DNA of 64,000 bases from Mycobacterium sp. NBC_00419 (GCF_036023875.1 NZ_CP107931.1:3162001-3226000); one strand, 5' to 3'; positions 10,921 through 20,104 are shown, counted from the first letter of the stretch. A program made the numbers and translations. Notes: generated by a model from the letters alone, not told the origin.

Positions 10921-12029
10921 AGAAGCTACTCGCGGCAGCAACGGTGCTTGTGATGCTGGGCGCCACCGGAGGTATCGCCACCGCAGATCAGCCGTCTCCG
11001 GATGTGTCACCGGACAACGGGACCGCACGGCTGGGCACCCCGGGCCGGGGTTACGCACTCGGCGGCGCCCACGTTCTCGGAATCCCGTATGACGAATACA
11101 TCCGCCGGACCGGTGCCGAATGGTTCCCGGGTCTGGAACGGCAGATCGTCGACTATCCCGCCGGGCAGGTGCAGGGCCACGTGCTGGAACGGATGTTCCC
11201 CGGTATCGGCCGGCTCGACGACAACTTCCCCGGACTGGGTATCGACGGTCCGAGTATCGGCGAATCGGTCGACGAGGGCGAGGTCAATCTCTCGAACGCG
11301 ATCCGGGCCGGCGGCCCGGGGACCGCGATCGGATTGTCCGAAGGCGCGCTGGTGCTCAACGCCGTACAAGCCCGGCTGGCCAACGACCCGACCGCTCCGC
11401 CGCCGGACCAGCTGTCCTTCGCCACCTACGGTGATCCCGTCGCCCGGCACCCCTTCGGCGAGAGCTTCCTGACGCAGAACTTCCCGGTGGGTGCCGTCGT
11501 TCCGGCGATGGACTACCGGATTCCCGCCCCGGTGGAGAGCCAGTACGACACCTACCAGTTCGTGTCCGCCTACGACAGCATCGCCGATTGGCCGGATCGC
11601 CAGGACAATTGGATGTCCATGGCGAACGCGATCGTCGGGTTGGCCACTGGCCACACCGCGGTCGCCTTCACCAACCCCAGCATGGTTCCGCCCCAGAACA
11701 TCCGGACCACGGTGAACTCCAGGGGGGCCAAGACGACGACCTACCTGATCCCCGAGCAGCATCTGCCCCTGGTGTTGCCGTTCAAGTACCTCGACGTCGA
11801 CGAAGCGACCCTGAACCGGCTCGACGGGGTGCTCAAACCCATGGTGGATTCCGGCTATTCACGCAACGACGATCCGGCCACGGCGCCGATCGAGGTGGAT
11901 CCGGTGAACGGTTACGATCCCGCCGCCGTCACTGCGCCGGCAACCCAGGCCGCCTTCGGTGGTGGCGCCGACCCGGTGTCGCAGTTGATGGCCGGTCTGC
12001 AGTACGTGCTGTCGCACAGCCCACGCTGA
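10917..12029 (+). CDS. Secreted PE-PPE-domain serine hydrolase (TPP acyltransferase-like)
   Basis: This 370-residue protein has a Sec signal peptide ([14 protein letters not shown]..., cleavage plausible after ATA) and an alpha/beta-hydrolase PE-PPE domain of about residues 50-290. The nucleophile elbow reads IGLSEGAL (GxSxG). There is no PE or PPE N-terminal domain; only the domain historically found C-terminal to them. In the TPP pathway the protein named PE is an envelope-located enzyme that transfers polyacyl chains between trehalose lipids outside the membrane, and this gene occupies that place behind mmpL10. Start GTG 10917 overlaps the mmpL stop. Its stop lies one base from the convergent gap-like gene. 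A plain lipase or esterase remains possible. Confidence 0.85.
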   Translation: MKKLLAAATVLVMLGATGGIATADQPSPDVSPDNGTARLGTPGRGYALGGAHVLGIPYDEYIRRTGAEWFPGLERQIVDYPAGQVQGHVLERMFPGIGRLDDNFPGLGIDGPSIGESVDEGEVNLSNAIRAGGPGTAIGLSEGALVLNAVQARLANDPTAPPPDQLSFATYGDPVARHPFGESFLTQNFPVGAVVPAMDYRIPAPVESQYDTYQFVSAYDSIADWPDRQDNWMSMANAIVGLATGHTAVAFTNPSMVPPQNIRTTVNSRGAKTTTYLIPEQHLPLVLPFKYLDVDEATLNRLDGVLKPMVDSGYSRNDDPATAPIEVDPVNGYDPAAVTAPATQAAFGGGADPVSQLMAGLQYVLSHSPR

Positions 12030-12030
12030 G

Positions 12031-12666
12031 TCACACCGCCGCGAGACCCGCGACGAGCAGAACCACCCCGATCACCGCCAGCAGTGCGGCGACCTCACGC
12101 CGGCTTCTGGCCCGAATCCAGCGATGGACGGCGGTGGTCGCCGCGTAGGTACGGCGCGGAGCCACCAGATAGGCCAGCAACGGCAACTCCACCAGAGCGA
12201 AGGCCACCGCGTTGAACAACAGCAGCGCTGCCAACCGGGTCTCGGGCGCGACGTCTGCGGCGGCGATGACTGCCAATGCCGCCAGGTAGTCGACGGAGGG
12301 CAGGGCAATCCCCAGGCCGGCAACCCCGGCCCACACCGGTGACGGCCTGGTGAGCGCCCGGCGCAGCCAGTCCGGCGTCGTTCGTTCCCGGCCCTTGGTG
12401 ACCGCCAGGACAACCGAAGCCAGCAGAGCCAGTGATCCGATGGCGATCTGGACGGTGGGCAGGGTGTGGTCGGATCTCGCGGTGATGTGCGCCCCGAGCA
12501 CGAAGATCACAATGGCGCCGACGGTCAGACCCATCAGGAATCCGCCGCACAGGAAGGCGGCGAGCTGCACGGCCGGGCGCGGCCGATTGAGCATCAGCAC
12601 GGTCATCCCGACGCGGAACGGCTCCACACTGACGGCGGCGGCCATCACCAGCAGGGTGAACCACAT
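12031..12666 (-). CDS. Gap/Sap-like small integral membrane protein
   Basis: This 211-residue, very hydrophobic protein has about six predicted membrane segments, starting MWFTLLVMAAAVSVEPFRVGMTVLML. It resembles the GPL-addressing protein (Gap) and the sulfolipid-addressing protein (Sap), small membrane proteins that assist MmpL-dependent surface delivery of glycolipids. The start ATG 12666 shares one base with the FAAL stop (TGATG), so the two genes are translationally coupled. Its gene end nearly touches the PE-PPE gene from the opposite strand. A role with MmpL10 is inferred from family and context; no catalytic motif is visible or expected. Confidence 0.78.
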   Translation of the reverse strand: MWFTLLVMAAAVSVEPFRVGMTVLMLNRPRPAVQLAAFLCGGFLMGLTVGAIVIFVLGAHITARSDHTLPTVQIAIGSLALLASVVLAVTKGRERTTPDWLRRALTRPSPVWAGVAGLGIALPSVDYLAALAVIAAADVAPETRLAALLLFNAVAFALVELPLLAYLVAPRRTYAATTAVHRWIRARSRREVAALLAVIGVVLLVAGLAAV

Positions 12667-14396
12667 CAGCTGGTCGGTTGCACGTCCAACCGCACGAATT
12701 GACCTTGCCGGTACCGCTCGGCACAGGCGGCACGACGAACCTTGCCACTGGTGGTGGTGGGCATCGACCCGGATTCCACCAGCACGATATCGGTCACCTG
12801 CAGGCCGTGTGCGCGCGAGATCGCTGCGATGACATCGTTTTTCACCGTGGTGAGCGTATCGGTGTCGCCGGTCTTCTTGAGCTCCACGACGGTGACCAGC
12901 TTCTCGGTGTCTTCGTCGGCCACCGCGATGGCGGCCACCCGGCCGCGGGTGATCCGCTGCACCGTCGCCTCGATGTCGTCGGAGTAGTGGTTGCGTCCGC
13001 GGACGATCAGCATGTCCTTGATGCGGCCGACCACGAACAGCTCGCCCTCGGATATGAAGCCCTGGTCACCGGTGCGCAACCAGCCCTCGACGGGCAGGCC
13101 GGACATCTCGGGCGCATCGACCACACGGGCACCGAACGCGGACCCGGTCTGTTCGGGCTTGCGCCAGTAGCCGGCGGAGACGTTCTCACCGTGGACCCAG
13201 ATCTCGCCAACGGTGCCGTCCTGGCACAGCCGTCCGGTCTCCGCGTGGACGATTCGCACCAGGGGCGAGCGCGGGATCTGGTAACGCACCAGTTCAGTCC
13301 CACCAGGTTTGCGCACCGCCGTGTCTTGGCTCAGTTGGTCGGCGTCGAACTCGACGGCCTCGGGTGCCCGGCTGGCGCCGTCGCTGGCGACGTATACCGT
13401 CGCTTCGGCAAGGCCATACGACGGCGCGATCATCTCCGGGCGAAACCCATTGGGCGCCAAGCGCTTGTTGAAGCGGGACAGCGTCTCCGGGTGAATCCGT
13501 TCGGCGCCGTTGATCACCCCGATCACGCCGCTGAAGTCGAGGAACTGCAGTTCCTCATCGGTGGTGCGGCGTGCGGTGAGGTCGAACGCGAAGTTGGGGG
13601 CACCCGAGAAGGCCTTGGTCTGGCGGGCCATCGTCTCCAGCCACCGCGCCGGGCGGGACAGGAACGCCAGCGGGCTCAGCAGGTCGGCCGGGTGTCCACT
13701 GAGGATCGGCGCAGCGATCCCGAGCATCAGTCCCATGTCGTGGTAGAACGGCAGCCACGAGACCAGCGTCGTCCCCGGCGGGAACTCCCCGCCGTGGTGA
13801 GCCATGTATTCAGCCATCAGCTGCTCGAAGTTCGCAACCACGTTGCGATGCGAAATCATCACGCCCGCAGGTAGCCGGGTCGAGCCCGAGGTGTACTGCA
13901 GGTAGGCGATGTCCGGTCCGGCGGACATCTCGGCGGCCGACGACGGCTCGGTGTCGAGGTCGAGCATGTCCACCGCGATCACGGCGATCACGGCTGCGCC
14001 GTCGTCCACGTACTGAGCGGCGATATCGGCCACCGCGGCGGTCGTCAGCACCACTGCGGGCGAGGTATCGGTGACCACGGCGCTCGCCCGCTCGTCGTGG
14101 GACCCGGCCACGGGAACCGACAGCGGAACCGCGATGAAACCGGCCCACATCGCGCCCAGGAAGGCGACGACATAGGGCAACCCCTGTGGCGCGATGATCA
14201 GCGCCCGGTCGCCCGGCGAGCCGTGCCTGCCGAGCTCCTCGGCCACGTTGAGGGTGCGTCGGTAAAGCTGCGCCCAGGTGAGTTGCTCAGCGACACCGTC
14301 GGGATCTTGGTCGTAGTCGGTGAACGTGAATGCGACATCGTCCGGTGTCGAACCCGCCCGCTCACGCAACACCGACAGGAGTGAGAGATTCGACAT
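12666..14396 (-). CDS. fadD23: Fatty-acyl-AMP ligase (FadD23-like)
   Basis: This 576-residue adenylate-forming enzyme activates a fatty acid as acyl-AMP for loading on a PKS. The P-loop-like motif reads LQYTSGSTRLPAGVMISH. The pattern WLPFYHDMGLMLG, the YGLAEATVYVA motif and a C-terminal GKVRR segment are typical of mycobacterial FAALs rather than CoA ligases. It starts at ATG 14396 and is followed by the gap-like gene with a one-base overlap. With the PKS at 1-6139 it would supply the starter chain for the polyketide; FadD23 does this in the TPP and sulfolipid systems. The FAAL call is firm, the number is inferred from the locus. Confidence 0.88.
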   Translation of the reverse strand: MSNLSLLSVLRERAGSTPDDVAFTFTDYDQDPDGVAEQLTWAQLYRRTLNVAEELGRHGSPGDRALIIAPQGLPYVVAFLGAMWAGFIAVPLSVPVAGSHDERASAVVTDTSPAVVLTTAAVADIAAQYVDDGAAVIAVIAVDMLDLDTEPSSAAEMSAGPDIAYLQYTSGSTRLPAGVMISHRNVVANFEQLMAEYMAHHGGEFPPGTTLVSWLPFYHDMGLMLGIAAPILSGHPADLLSPLAFLSRPARWLETMARQTKAFSGAPNFAFDLTARRTTDEELQFLDFSGVIGVINGAERIHPETLSRFNKRLAPNGFRPEMIAPSYGLAEATVYVASDGASRAPEAVEFDADQLSQDTAVRKPGGTELVRYQIPRSPLVRIVHAETGRLCQDGTVGEIWVHGENVSAGYWRKPEQTGSAFGARVVDAPEMSGLPVEGWLRTGDQGFISEGELFVVGRIKDMLIVRGRNHYSDDIEATVQRITRGRVAAIAVADEDTEKLVTVVELKKTGDTDTLTTVKNDVIAAISRAHGLQVTDIVLVESGSMPTTTSGKVRRAACAERYRQGQFVRLDVQPTS

Positions 14397-14445
14397 GCCG
14401 CAAGGTTACTCAACCGTTAATATGTTCGCGCCCTGGCACGCGTAA

Positions 14446-15006
<561 letters not shown>

Positions 15007-15029
15007 CCCAGTCTGATCGCCACGGTCCG

Positions 15030-15185
15030 TCAGGGCCGCTCGGCCAGTTCGTCGCGATAGCCCGCGATGCGCTTCTCGAGTTCGTCGGCGTCCTCGGTCC
15101 GGCCCTCTTTGCGGGCCAGCTCGGCGCGCGCCGACAACTCGCGGATCGCGGTGCGAATCTCGTTGATGCTGTGGGAGGTTCCCAT
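15030..15185 (-). CDS. Small charged helical protein, 51 residues, function unknown
   Basis: This 51-codon frame reads MGTSHSINEIRTAIRELS and continues with a highly charged Glu/Arg/Lys-rich stretch that would form a single long amphipathic helix or coiled coil. It starts at ATG 15185 and stops at TGA 15030. It follows sdhB on the same strand, but a strong nested hairpin (15210-15256) separates the two, so it may be expressed separately or by read-through. Regular heptad-like spacing, strong third-position GC and the clean start argue for a real gene. I do not recognise a function. Confidence 0.6.
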   Translation of the reverse strand: MGTSHSINEIRTAIRELSARAELARKEGRTEDADELEKRIAGYRDELAERP

Positions 15186-15209
15186 GTCCGGGAGGCTACC
15201 CAGATGCCA

Positions 15210-15256
15210 ACGAGCGTGAACCCCCTGCCGAATATTGGCAGCGGATTCACGCTCGT
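15210..15256 (-). terminator. Nested hairpin downstream of sdhB
   Basis: Outer 11-bp arms acgagcgtgaa (15210-15220) and ttcacgctcgt (15246-15256) are perfectly complementary. They enclose inner 5-bp arms ctgcc (15225-15229) and ggcag (15237-15241). It begins 12 nt past the sdhB stop in the direction of transcription. No U-tract follows, which is common for mycobacterial intrinsic terminators. The same double-stem design recurs at 54825-54883. Confidence 0.65.
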
Positions 15257-15267
15257 GGAAAAGGCCT

Positions 15268-16017
15268 CTATTTCTTTCTGAACAGCTTGTTGCCGAGCCA
15301 CACCACCGGGTCGTACTTGCGGTCGACGACGCGCTCCTTCATCGGGATCAGGGCGTTGTCGGTGATCTTGATGTGCTCGGGGCACACCTCGGTGCAGCAC
15401 TTGGTGATGTTGCAGTAGCCCAGGCCGAAGTCCTCCTGGGCCATGTCCTTGCGGTCCAGCGTGTCCAGCGGGTGCATATCGAGCTCGGCGACCCGCATCA
15501 GGAAGCGCGGGCCGGCGAACTCCTGCTTGTTCTCCTCGTGGTCACGCACCACGTGGCAGACGTTCTGGCACAGGAAGCATTCGATGCACTTGCGGAACTC
15601 CTGCGAGCGCTCGACGTCGACCTGGGCCATCCGGTACTCACCGGGCTGTAGATCCTTCGGCGGCGCGAATGCGGGGATCTCGCGGGCCTTTTCGTAGTTG
15701 AACGAGACGTCGGTGACCAGGTCGCGGATCACCGGGAAGGTGCGCAGCGGGGTGATGGTGATGGTGTCGGCCTCGTCAAAGGTCGACATCCGGGTCATAC
15801 ACATCAGCCGCGGCCTGCCGTTGATCTCCGCAGAACATGAACCGCACTTGCCTGCCTTGCAGTTCCACCGCACCGCGAGGTCCGGGGTCTGCTCCGCCTG
15901 CAGGCGATGGATGATGTCGAGCACGACCTCACCCTCGTTGACGTCGACGGAGTAGTCCTGAAGGCCACCGCCCTCATCGTCGCCGCGCCACACCCTCAGC
16001 TTCGCCAGATAGCTCAC
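15268..16017 (-). CDS. sdhB: Succinate dehydrogenase / fumarate reductase iron-sulfur subunit (Sdh1)
   Basis: This 249-residue iron-sulfur subunit passes electrons from the flavoprotein to the membrane quinone. It holds three cluster motifs in order: CKAGKCGSCSAEINGRPRLMC region (2Fe-2S), CIECFLCQNVC (4Fe-4S) and CNITKCCTEVCP (3Fe-4S). Its ATG overlaps the end of sdhA by 4 nt (ATGA). The subunit order anchor-SdhA-SdhB and the small upstream gene match Rv0250c-Rv0247c, i.e. the Sdh1 complex, rather than the sdhCDAB operon Sdh2. A nested hairpin terminator follows it. Confidence 0.95.
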   Translation of the reverse strand: MSYLAKLRVWRGDDEGGGLQDYSVDVNEGEVVLDIIHRLQAEQTPDLAVRWNCKAGKCGSCSAEINGRPRLMCMTRMSTFDEADTITITPLRTFPVIRDLVTDVSFNYEKAREIPAFAPPKDLQPGEYRMAQVDVERSQEFRKCIECFLCQNVCHVVRDHEENKQEFAGPRFLMRVAELDMHPLDTLDRKDMAQEDFGLGYCNITKCCTEVCPEHIKITDNALIPMKERVVDRKYDPVVWLGNKLFRKK

Positions 16018-17945
16018 TGCGTCCTCCGTCCCGGATGCTGCGCCAATTCCTCTTCGGTGAAGTACTTGCCGAGTTCTTCGACCTCGAAGACCCCAAGCAG
16101 ATCCTCGCGCATCGGCGGCTGAACTTCTTTGGTGACCGATACGTCGGGCACCACGTCATCACTGGCGGCCCGGCAGACCAGCAGCGTGCGCCGCCATTCG
16201 GCTTCCATCTGCGGATGGTCGTCGCGGGTGTGGCCGCCACGGCTCTCGGTGCGCGCCAGCGCGGCCTTGGCCACGCACTCGCTGACCATCAGCATGTTGC
16301 GCATGTCGATCGCCAGGTGCCAGCCCGGGTTGAACTCCCGCCCGCCTGCGGACTCGATGTTGTGGAAGCGGGCCTTGTACTCCTCGATCTTGGCCAGCGC
16401 CTCGTTGATCTCGGCTTCCGTGCGGATGATGCCGACCAGGTCGTTCATCGTCTGCTGGAGGTCGGCATGCAGGGTGTACGGGTTCTCCGGCTTGGCGCCA
16501 CTCTGGGGGCCCTTGAACGGCTCGAGTGCCAGTTCGGCGGCGGCCGTCACGGCCTCCTCCGACACCGCCGGCCGGCTGGACAGCGCGCGCACGTAGTCGG
16601 CGGCACCGAGCCCGGCGCGGCGGCCGAACACCAGCAGGTCCGACAGCGAGTTGCCGCCCAGACGGTTGGAACCGTGCATACCGCCGGAACACTCACCCGC
16701 GGCGAACAGGCCGGGGGTGGCGGCCGCACCGGTGTCCGGGTCGACCTCGATTCCGCCCATGACGTAATGGCAGGTCGGCCCGACCTCCATCTCGTCCTTG
16801 GTGATGTCGACCTCGGCCAGCTCCATGAACTGGTGGTACATCGACGGCAGACGCTTCTTGATCTCCTCCGGCGTCATGCGGGTGGCGATGTCGAGGTACA
16901 CGCCGCCGTGCGGGGTGCCGCGGCCGGCTTTCACCTCGGAGTTGATGGCGCGGGCCACCTCGTCGCGGGGGAGCAGGTCAGGGGTGCGTCGCGCCGAGTC
17001 GTTGTCCTTGAGCCACTGGTCGGCTTCTTCCTCGGTCTCGGCGTACTGGCCCTTGAACACCGATGGGATGTAGTCGAACATGAAGCGCTTGCCTTCGGAG
17101 TTCTTCAGAACGCCGCCGTCACCGCGCACACCCTCGGTGACCAGGATGCCCTTCACCGACAGCGGCCAGACCATGCCGGTCGGGTGGAACTGGATGAACT
17201 CCATGTTGATCAGCGCCGAACCCGCCCGCAGGGCGAGTGCGTGGCCGTCGCCGGTGTACTCCCAGGAGTTCGACGACACCTTGAACGACTTGCCGATACC
17301 GCCGGTGGCCAGCACCACTGCGGGGGCCTCGAACAGGATGAACTTGCCGGTCTCGCGCCAGTAGCCGAAGGCGCCGGCTACCCTTTTTTCGCCCCCGGCC
17401 CCGTCTAGAATCAGCTCGGTGATCGCGCACTCGTGGAAGATCTTGATCCGGGCTTCGTAGTCGCCGAGCTCGGCCTTGTCCTCCTGCTGCAGCGAGACGA
17501 TCTTCTGCTGCAGGGTGCGGATGATCTCCAGGCCGGTGCGGTCACCGACGTGGGCCAGCCGCGGGTAGGTGTGGCCACCGAAGTTGCGCTGGCTGATCCG
17601 GCCGTCTTTGGTGCGGTCGAACAGGGCGCCGTAGGTCTCCAGCTCCCACACCCGGTCCGGAGCTTCCTGCGCGTGCAGCTCAGCCATCCGCCAGTTGTTG
17701 AGGAACTTGCCGCCGCGCATGGTGTCACCGAAGTGCACCTGCCAGCTGTCCTTGGTGTTGACGTTGCGCATCGCCGCCGCGCAGCCGCCCTCGGCCATCA
17801 CGGTGTGGGCCTTGCCAAACAGCGACTTGCTCACCACGGCGACCTTGAGGCCCCGCTCACGGGCCTCGATGACTGCGCGCAGACCCGAGCCGCCGGCACC
17901 GATCACGACAACGTCGTAGGAATGCCGTTCGACCTCAACCGTCAT
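16014..17945 (-). CDS. sdhA: Succinate dehydrogenase / fumarate reductase flavoprotein subunit (Sdh1)
   Basis: This 643-residue flavoprotein oxidises succinate to fumarate. The FAD dinucleotide motif (VVVIGAGGSGLRAVIEA) opens the protein. The KAHTVMAEGGCAAA segment holds the His to which FAD is covalently attached in the family. Later segments include EFIQFHPTG, and GECSGGMHGSNRLGGNSL, which contacts FAD and substrate. It starts at ATG 17945, 36 nt after the membrane-anchor gene, and its end overlaps sdhB, giving a single operon transcribed toward lower coordinates. It corresponds to Rv0248c in gene order and length. Confidence 0.95.
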   Translation of the reverse strand: MTVEVERHSYDVVVIGAGGSGLRAVIEARERGLKVAVVSKSLFGKAHTVMAEGGCAAAMRNVNTKDSWQVHFGDTMRGGKFLNNWRMAELHAQEAPDRVWELETYGALFDRTKDGRISQRNFGGHTYPRLAHVGDRTGLEIIRTLQQKIVSLQQEDKAELGDYEARIKIFHECAITELILDGAGGEKRVAGAFGYWRETGKFILFEAPAVVLATGGIGKSFKVSSNSWEYTGDGHALALRAGSALINMEFIQFHPTGMVWPLSVKGILVTEGVRGDGGVLKNSEGKRFMFDYIPSVFKGQYAETEEEADQWLKDNDSARRTPDLLPRDEVARAINSEVKAGRGTPHGGVYLDIATRMTPEEIKKRLPSMYHQFMELAEVDITKDEMEVGPTCHYVMGGIEVDPDTGAAATPGLFAAGECSGGMHGSNRLGGNSLSDLLVFGRRAGLGAADYVRALSSRPAVSEEAVTAAAELALEPFKGPQSGAKPENPYTLHADLQQTMNDLVGIIRTEAEINEALAKIEEYKARFHNIESAGGREFNPGWHLAIDMRNMLMVSECVAKAALARTESRGGHTRDDHPQMEAEWRRTLLVCRAASDDVVPDVSVTKEVQPPMREDLLGVFEVEELGKYFTEEELAQHPGRRTQ

Positions 17946-17981
17946 GTGTCCTCACTCAAACTATGTGGGTAAAACTGCTTG

Positions 17982-18818
17982 TCAGCCAATGAATCTCAGG
18001 TCAGAGATGGTCCCGCTGGCCACGAGCATGACGTAGAAGTCGGTGAACATCAGGCTGCCGAGGGTGATCCAGGCGAACAGCTTGTGGCGAGTGTTTATCT
18101 TGCTGATCTGGGTCCAGGTCCAGTAGCGGACCGGGTGCTTGGAGAAGTGCTTGAGCCGGCCGCCTGCGATGTGGCGGCAGGAGTGGCAGGACAGCGTGTA
18201 GATCCACAGCAGCACCACGTTGGTCACCAGGATGACGTTGCCCAGGCCGAAACCGAAACCGCCGGGCCCGTCCTCGGAGTGGAAGGCGACGATGGCGTCG
18301 TAGGTGTTGATCAACGAGATGACGCCGGCGATGTAGAAGAAGTACCGGTGGCTGTTCTGGATGATCAGCGGAAGCCGGGTCTCGCCAGTGTATTTCGCGT
18401 GCGGCTCGGCGACCGCGCAGGCGGTGGGGGCCTGCCACACCGAGCGGTAGTAGGCGCCGCGGTAGTAGTAGCAGGTCAGCCGGAACAACAGCAGGAACGG
18501 CAACGACAGCAACGCGTAGGGCAGCAGCGACAGCACCCCGGTGTCGGGCAGGATCTGCGGCCAGAAGTCACTGGCCTCCCCACACGCCTTGCTCAGACAT
18601 GGCGAGTAGAAGGGCGTCAGGTAGTGGTACTGCGGCACGAAGAAGTGATCGCGCTGGAACGCCCGGACCGTCGCGTAGATGATGAACGCGGCGAAACCGA
18701 GGTCCGTGACGATCGGCGACTTCAGCCAGTTGTCGGTTCGCAGCGTGCGCTGCGAAATCTGGGCGCGACCCGGTGAGAAGACGCCGGTCGCAGGGCGGTT
18801 ACCCGCAGGTGCGCTCAT
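17982..18818 (-). CDS. Sdh1 membrane anchor subunit (fused b-type anchor)
   Basis: This 278-residue membrane protein has about five hydrophobic segments, e.g. LLPYALLSLPFLLLFRL, FFYIAGVISLINTYD and ILVTNVVLLWIY. It holds several membrane-proximal His residues (CHSCRHIAGG) that are candidates for haem or quinone contact. It replaces separate SdhC and SdhD subunits and docks SdhAB to the membrane, as Rv0249c does. It lies between the Rv0250c-like gene and sdhA. The ATG 18818 start is followed by a polar N-terminus before the first membrane segment. The assignment rests on position and membrane topology; the family has little sequence signature. Confidence 0.87.
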   Translation of the reverse strand: MSAPAGNRPATGVFSPGRAQISQRTLRTDNWLKSPIVTDLGFAAFIIYATVRAFQRDHFFVPQYHYLTPFYSPCLSKACGEASDFWPQILPDTGVLSLLPYALLSLPFLLLFRLTCYYYRGAYYRSVWQAPTACAVAEPHAKYTGETRLPLIIQNSHRYFFYIAGVISLINTYDAIVAFHSEDGPGGFGFGLGNVILVTNVVLLWIYTLSCHSCRHIAGGRLKHFSKHPVRYWTWTQISKINTRHKLFAWITLGSLMFTDFYVMLVASGTISDLRFIG

Positions 18819-18886
18819 CTACTGTGATCCCCTTCGCATGAACTGTTCGGAGGGTACCCAGATCACGGCACCCGGTAAAAAGCGGG

Positions 18887-19183
18887 TCAGTGACGGTTGT
18901 GCCCGCCCACACCCTCGTCATCGACGTCGCGCCAGAAGGCGGTGTCGTACGGAGTGTCCGGAATCGGGATCTTCTCGCCGGACACCACAATGGTTTGCTG
19001 GCCCAGCTCGAGTTCACTGGCGTCGATATCGAGAAGCTCGACGTCATTGAGGATTCGCTCGGTGTCGTTGACGATCCGGCGCATTGCCGGAGAGTCGCCG
19101 TACTTCGACTGGAGGGACGTCACACACCGCCGCAATCCGCCGATGAGATGGTGCAGTTCGGTCAGTTCGGTCGTGGTGGACAA
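18887..19183 (-). CDS. Conserved Sdh1-operon protein (Rv0250c-like), function unknown
   Basis: This 98-residue acidic soluble protein has a helical N-terminal half (ELTELHHLIGGLRRCVTSLQ) and a C-terminal acidic tail ending FWRDVDDEGVGGHNRH. It is the first gene of the sdh1 operon, as Rv0250c is in M. tuberculosis, and probably assists assembly or regulation of the complex; that is inference only. The start is TTG 19183, chosen because a strong Shine-Dalgarno (GAGGAGG) lies just upstream and the protein begins STTTEL. No enzyme motif is visible. Confidence 0.8.
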   Translation of the reverse strand: MSTTTELTELHHLIGGLRRCVTSLQSKYGDSPAMRRIVNDTERILNDVELLDIDASELELGQQTIVVSGEKIPIPDTPYDTAFWRDVDDEGVGGHNRH

Positions 19184-19209
19184 CGGACCTCCTCGAGGCT
19201 GAAGGTGTT

Positions 19210-19272
19210 ACGGATCACAGTACGACACCCGATGTTAGCCACGTCCCGAAGGAAACGTGAGACAAGTCACGT
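19210..19272 (-). promoter_or_regulatory. sdh1 promoter with CRP-like operator
   Basis: A TANNNT -10 box (TACTGT) reads on the minus strand at 19222-19217, about 34 nt before the TTG start of the first sdh1 gene. Upstream, acgtga (19255-19260) and tcacgt (19267-19272) form a perfect inverted repeat with a 6-nt spacer. This contains GTGA-N6-TCAC, the core of the mycobacterial CRP (cAMP receptor protein) consensus. Its centre is near -53 relative to the likely start point. The site also lies 66 bp upstream of the divergent ICL-family gene and could serve both. Confidence 0.55.
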
Positions 19273-19337
19273 CCGGTAAGAGTCTCCGGGCGGCTGTGTT
19301 GCACGACCCAACCCAGATCACGAGAAGGAGTGCTGCC

Positions 19338-20099
19338 ATGACCGACCACACCATCCTTGCCGCCCGCGCCGAGACGCTGTTGGCCCTGCATCAGCCCGGC
19401 AATCCCGTGGTTCTGCCGACGGTCTGGGATGCCTGGTCGGCCAAGCTCGCCGTCGACGCCGGGTTCACCGCGCTGACTGTCGGCAGCCACCCGGTCGCGG
19501 ACTCCATCGGCAAGCCGGACAACGAAGGGATGACGTTCGACGACCTGTTGGCTCGCGTCGCCCAGATCACCGCGGCGGTCGACGTCCCGATCTCGGTCGA
19601 CATCGAGTCGGGCTACGGGCTGCCGGCCGCGCGCCTGATCGACGGACTGCTCGAGGTGGGGGCGGTCGGCCTGAACATCGAGGACACCGTGCACTCCGAG
19701 GGGGGCCGGCTGCGGTCCTCGGCCGAGCATGCCGAGTTGGTCGGAGCGCTGCGTGCTGCCGCCGACAAGGCCGGCGTGCACCTGGTCGTCAATGCCCGTA
19801 CCGATCTGTTCCTGCGGAAGGACGGCGACGAGTCCGATCGGGTGCAGCGCGCCATCGCCCGCCTCACCGAGGCCGCCGCCGCGGGCGCCGACGTGCTCTA
19901 CCCGGTCGGCCGCCACGATCCCGAGACGCTGCGCCGGCTCACCAGTGAGCTACCGCTGCCGGTCAACGCGATCGCGCTGCCCGAGGCCGACGATCCCGCC
20001 TCGTTTGGGCCGCTCGGGGTCGGACGGATCAGTTTCGGCCCGTTCTGGCAGGCCGCGCTGGCGGTGCGGGCGCGCGAGATCCTGGGCCGCTGGCAGTAG
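19338..20099 (+). CDS. Isocitrate lyase / PEP mutase family enzyme
   Basis: This 253-residue TIM-barrel protein belongs to the ICL/PEPM superfamily, whose members cleave or rearrange 2-hydroxy- or phosphono-acids with Mg2+. Visible family segments are PTVWDAWSAKLAVDAGF, VDIESGYGLP (metal-binding acidic pair), GLNIEDTVHS and VVNARTDLFL. The KKCGH loop of true isocitrate and methylisocitrate lyases is absent, so it is more likely a carboxyPEP-mutase or oxaloacetate-hydrolase type enzyme, or a family member of unknown reaction. ATG 19338 is chosen because gaaggag sits 7 nt upstream; the open frame before it is non-coding. It is divergent from sdh1. Confidence 0.8.
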   Translation: MTDHTILAARAETLLALHQPGNPVVLPTVWDAWSAKLAVDAGFTALTVGSHPVADSIGKPDNEGMTFDDLLARVAQITAAVDVPISVDIESGYGLPAARLIDGLLEVGAVGLNIEDTVHSEGGRLRSSAEHAELVGALRAAADKAGVHLVVNARTDLFLRKDGDESDRVQRAIARLTEAAAAGADVLYPVGRHDPETLRRLTSELPLPVNAIALPEADDPASFGPLGVGRISFGPFWQAALAVRAREILGRWQ

Positions 20100-20104
20100 G
20101 CCCG

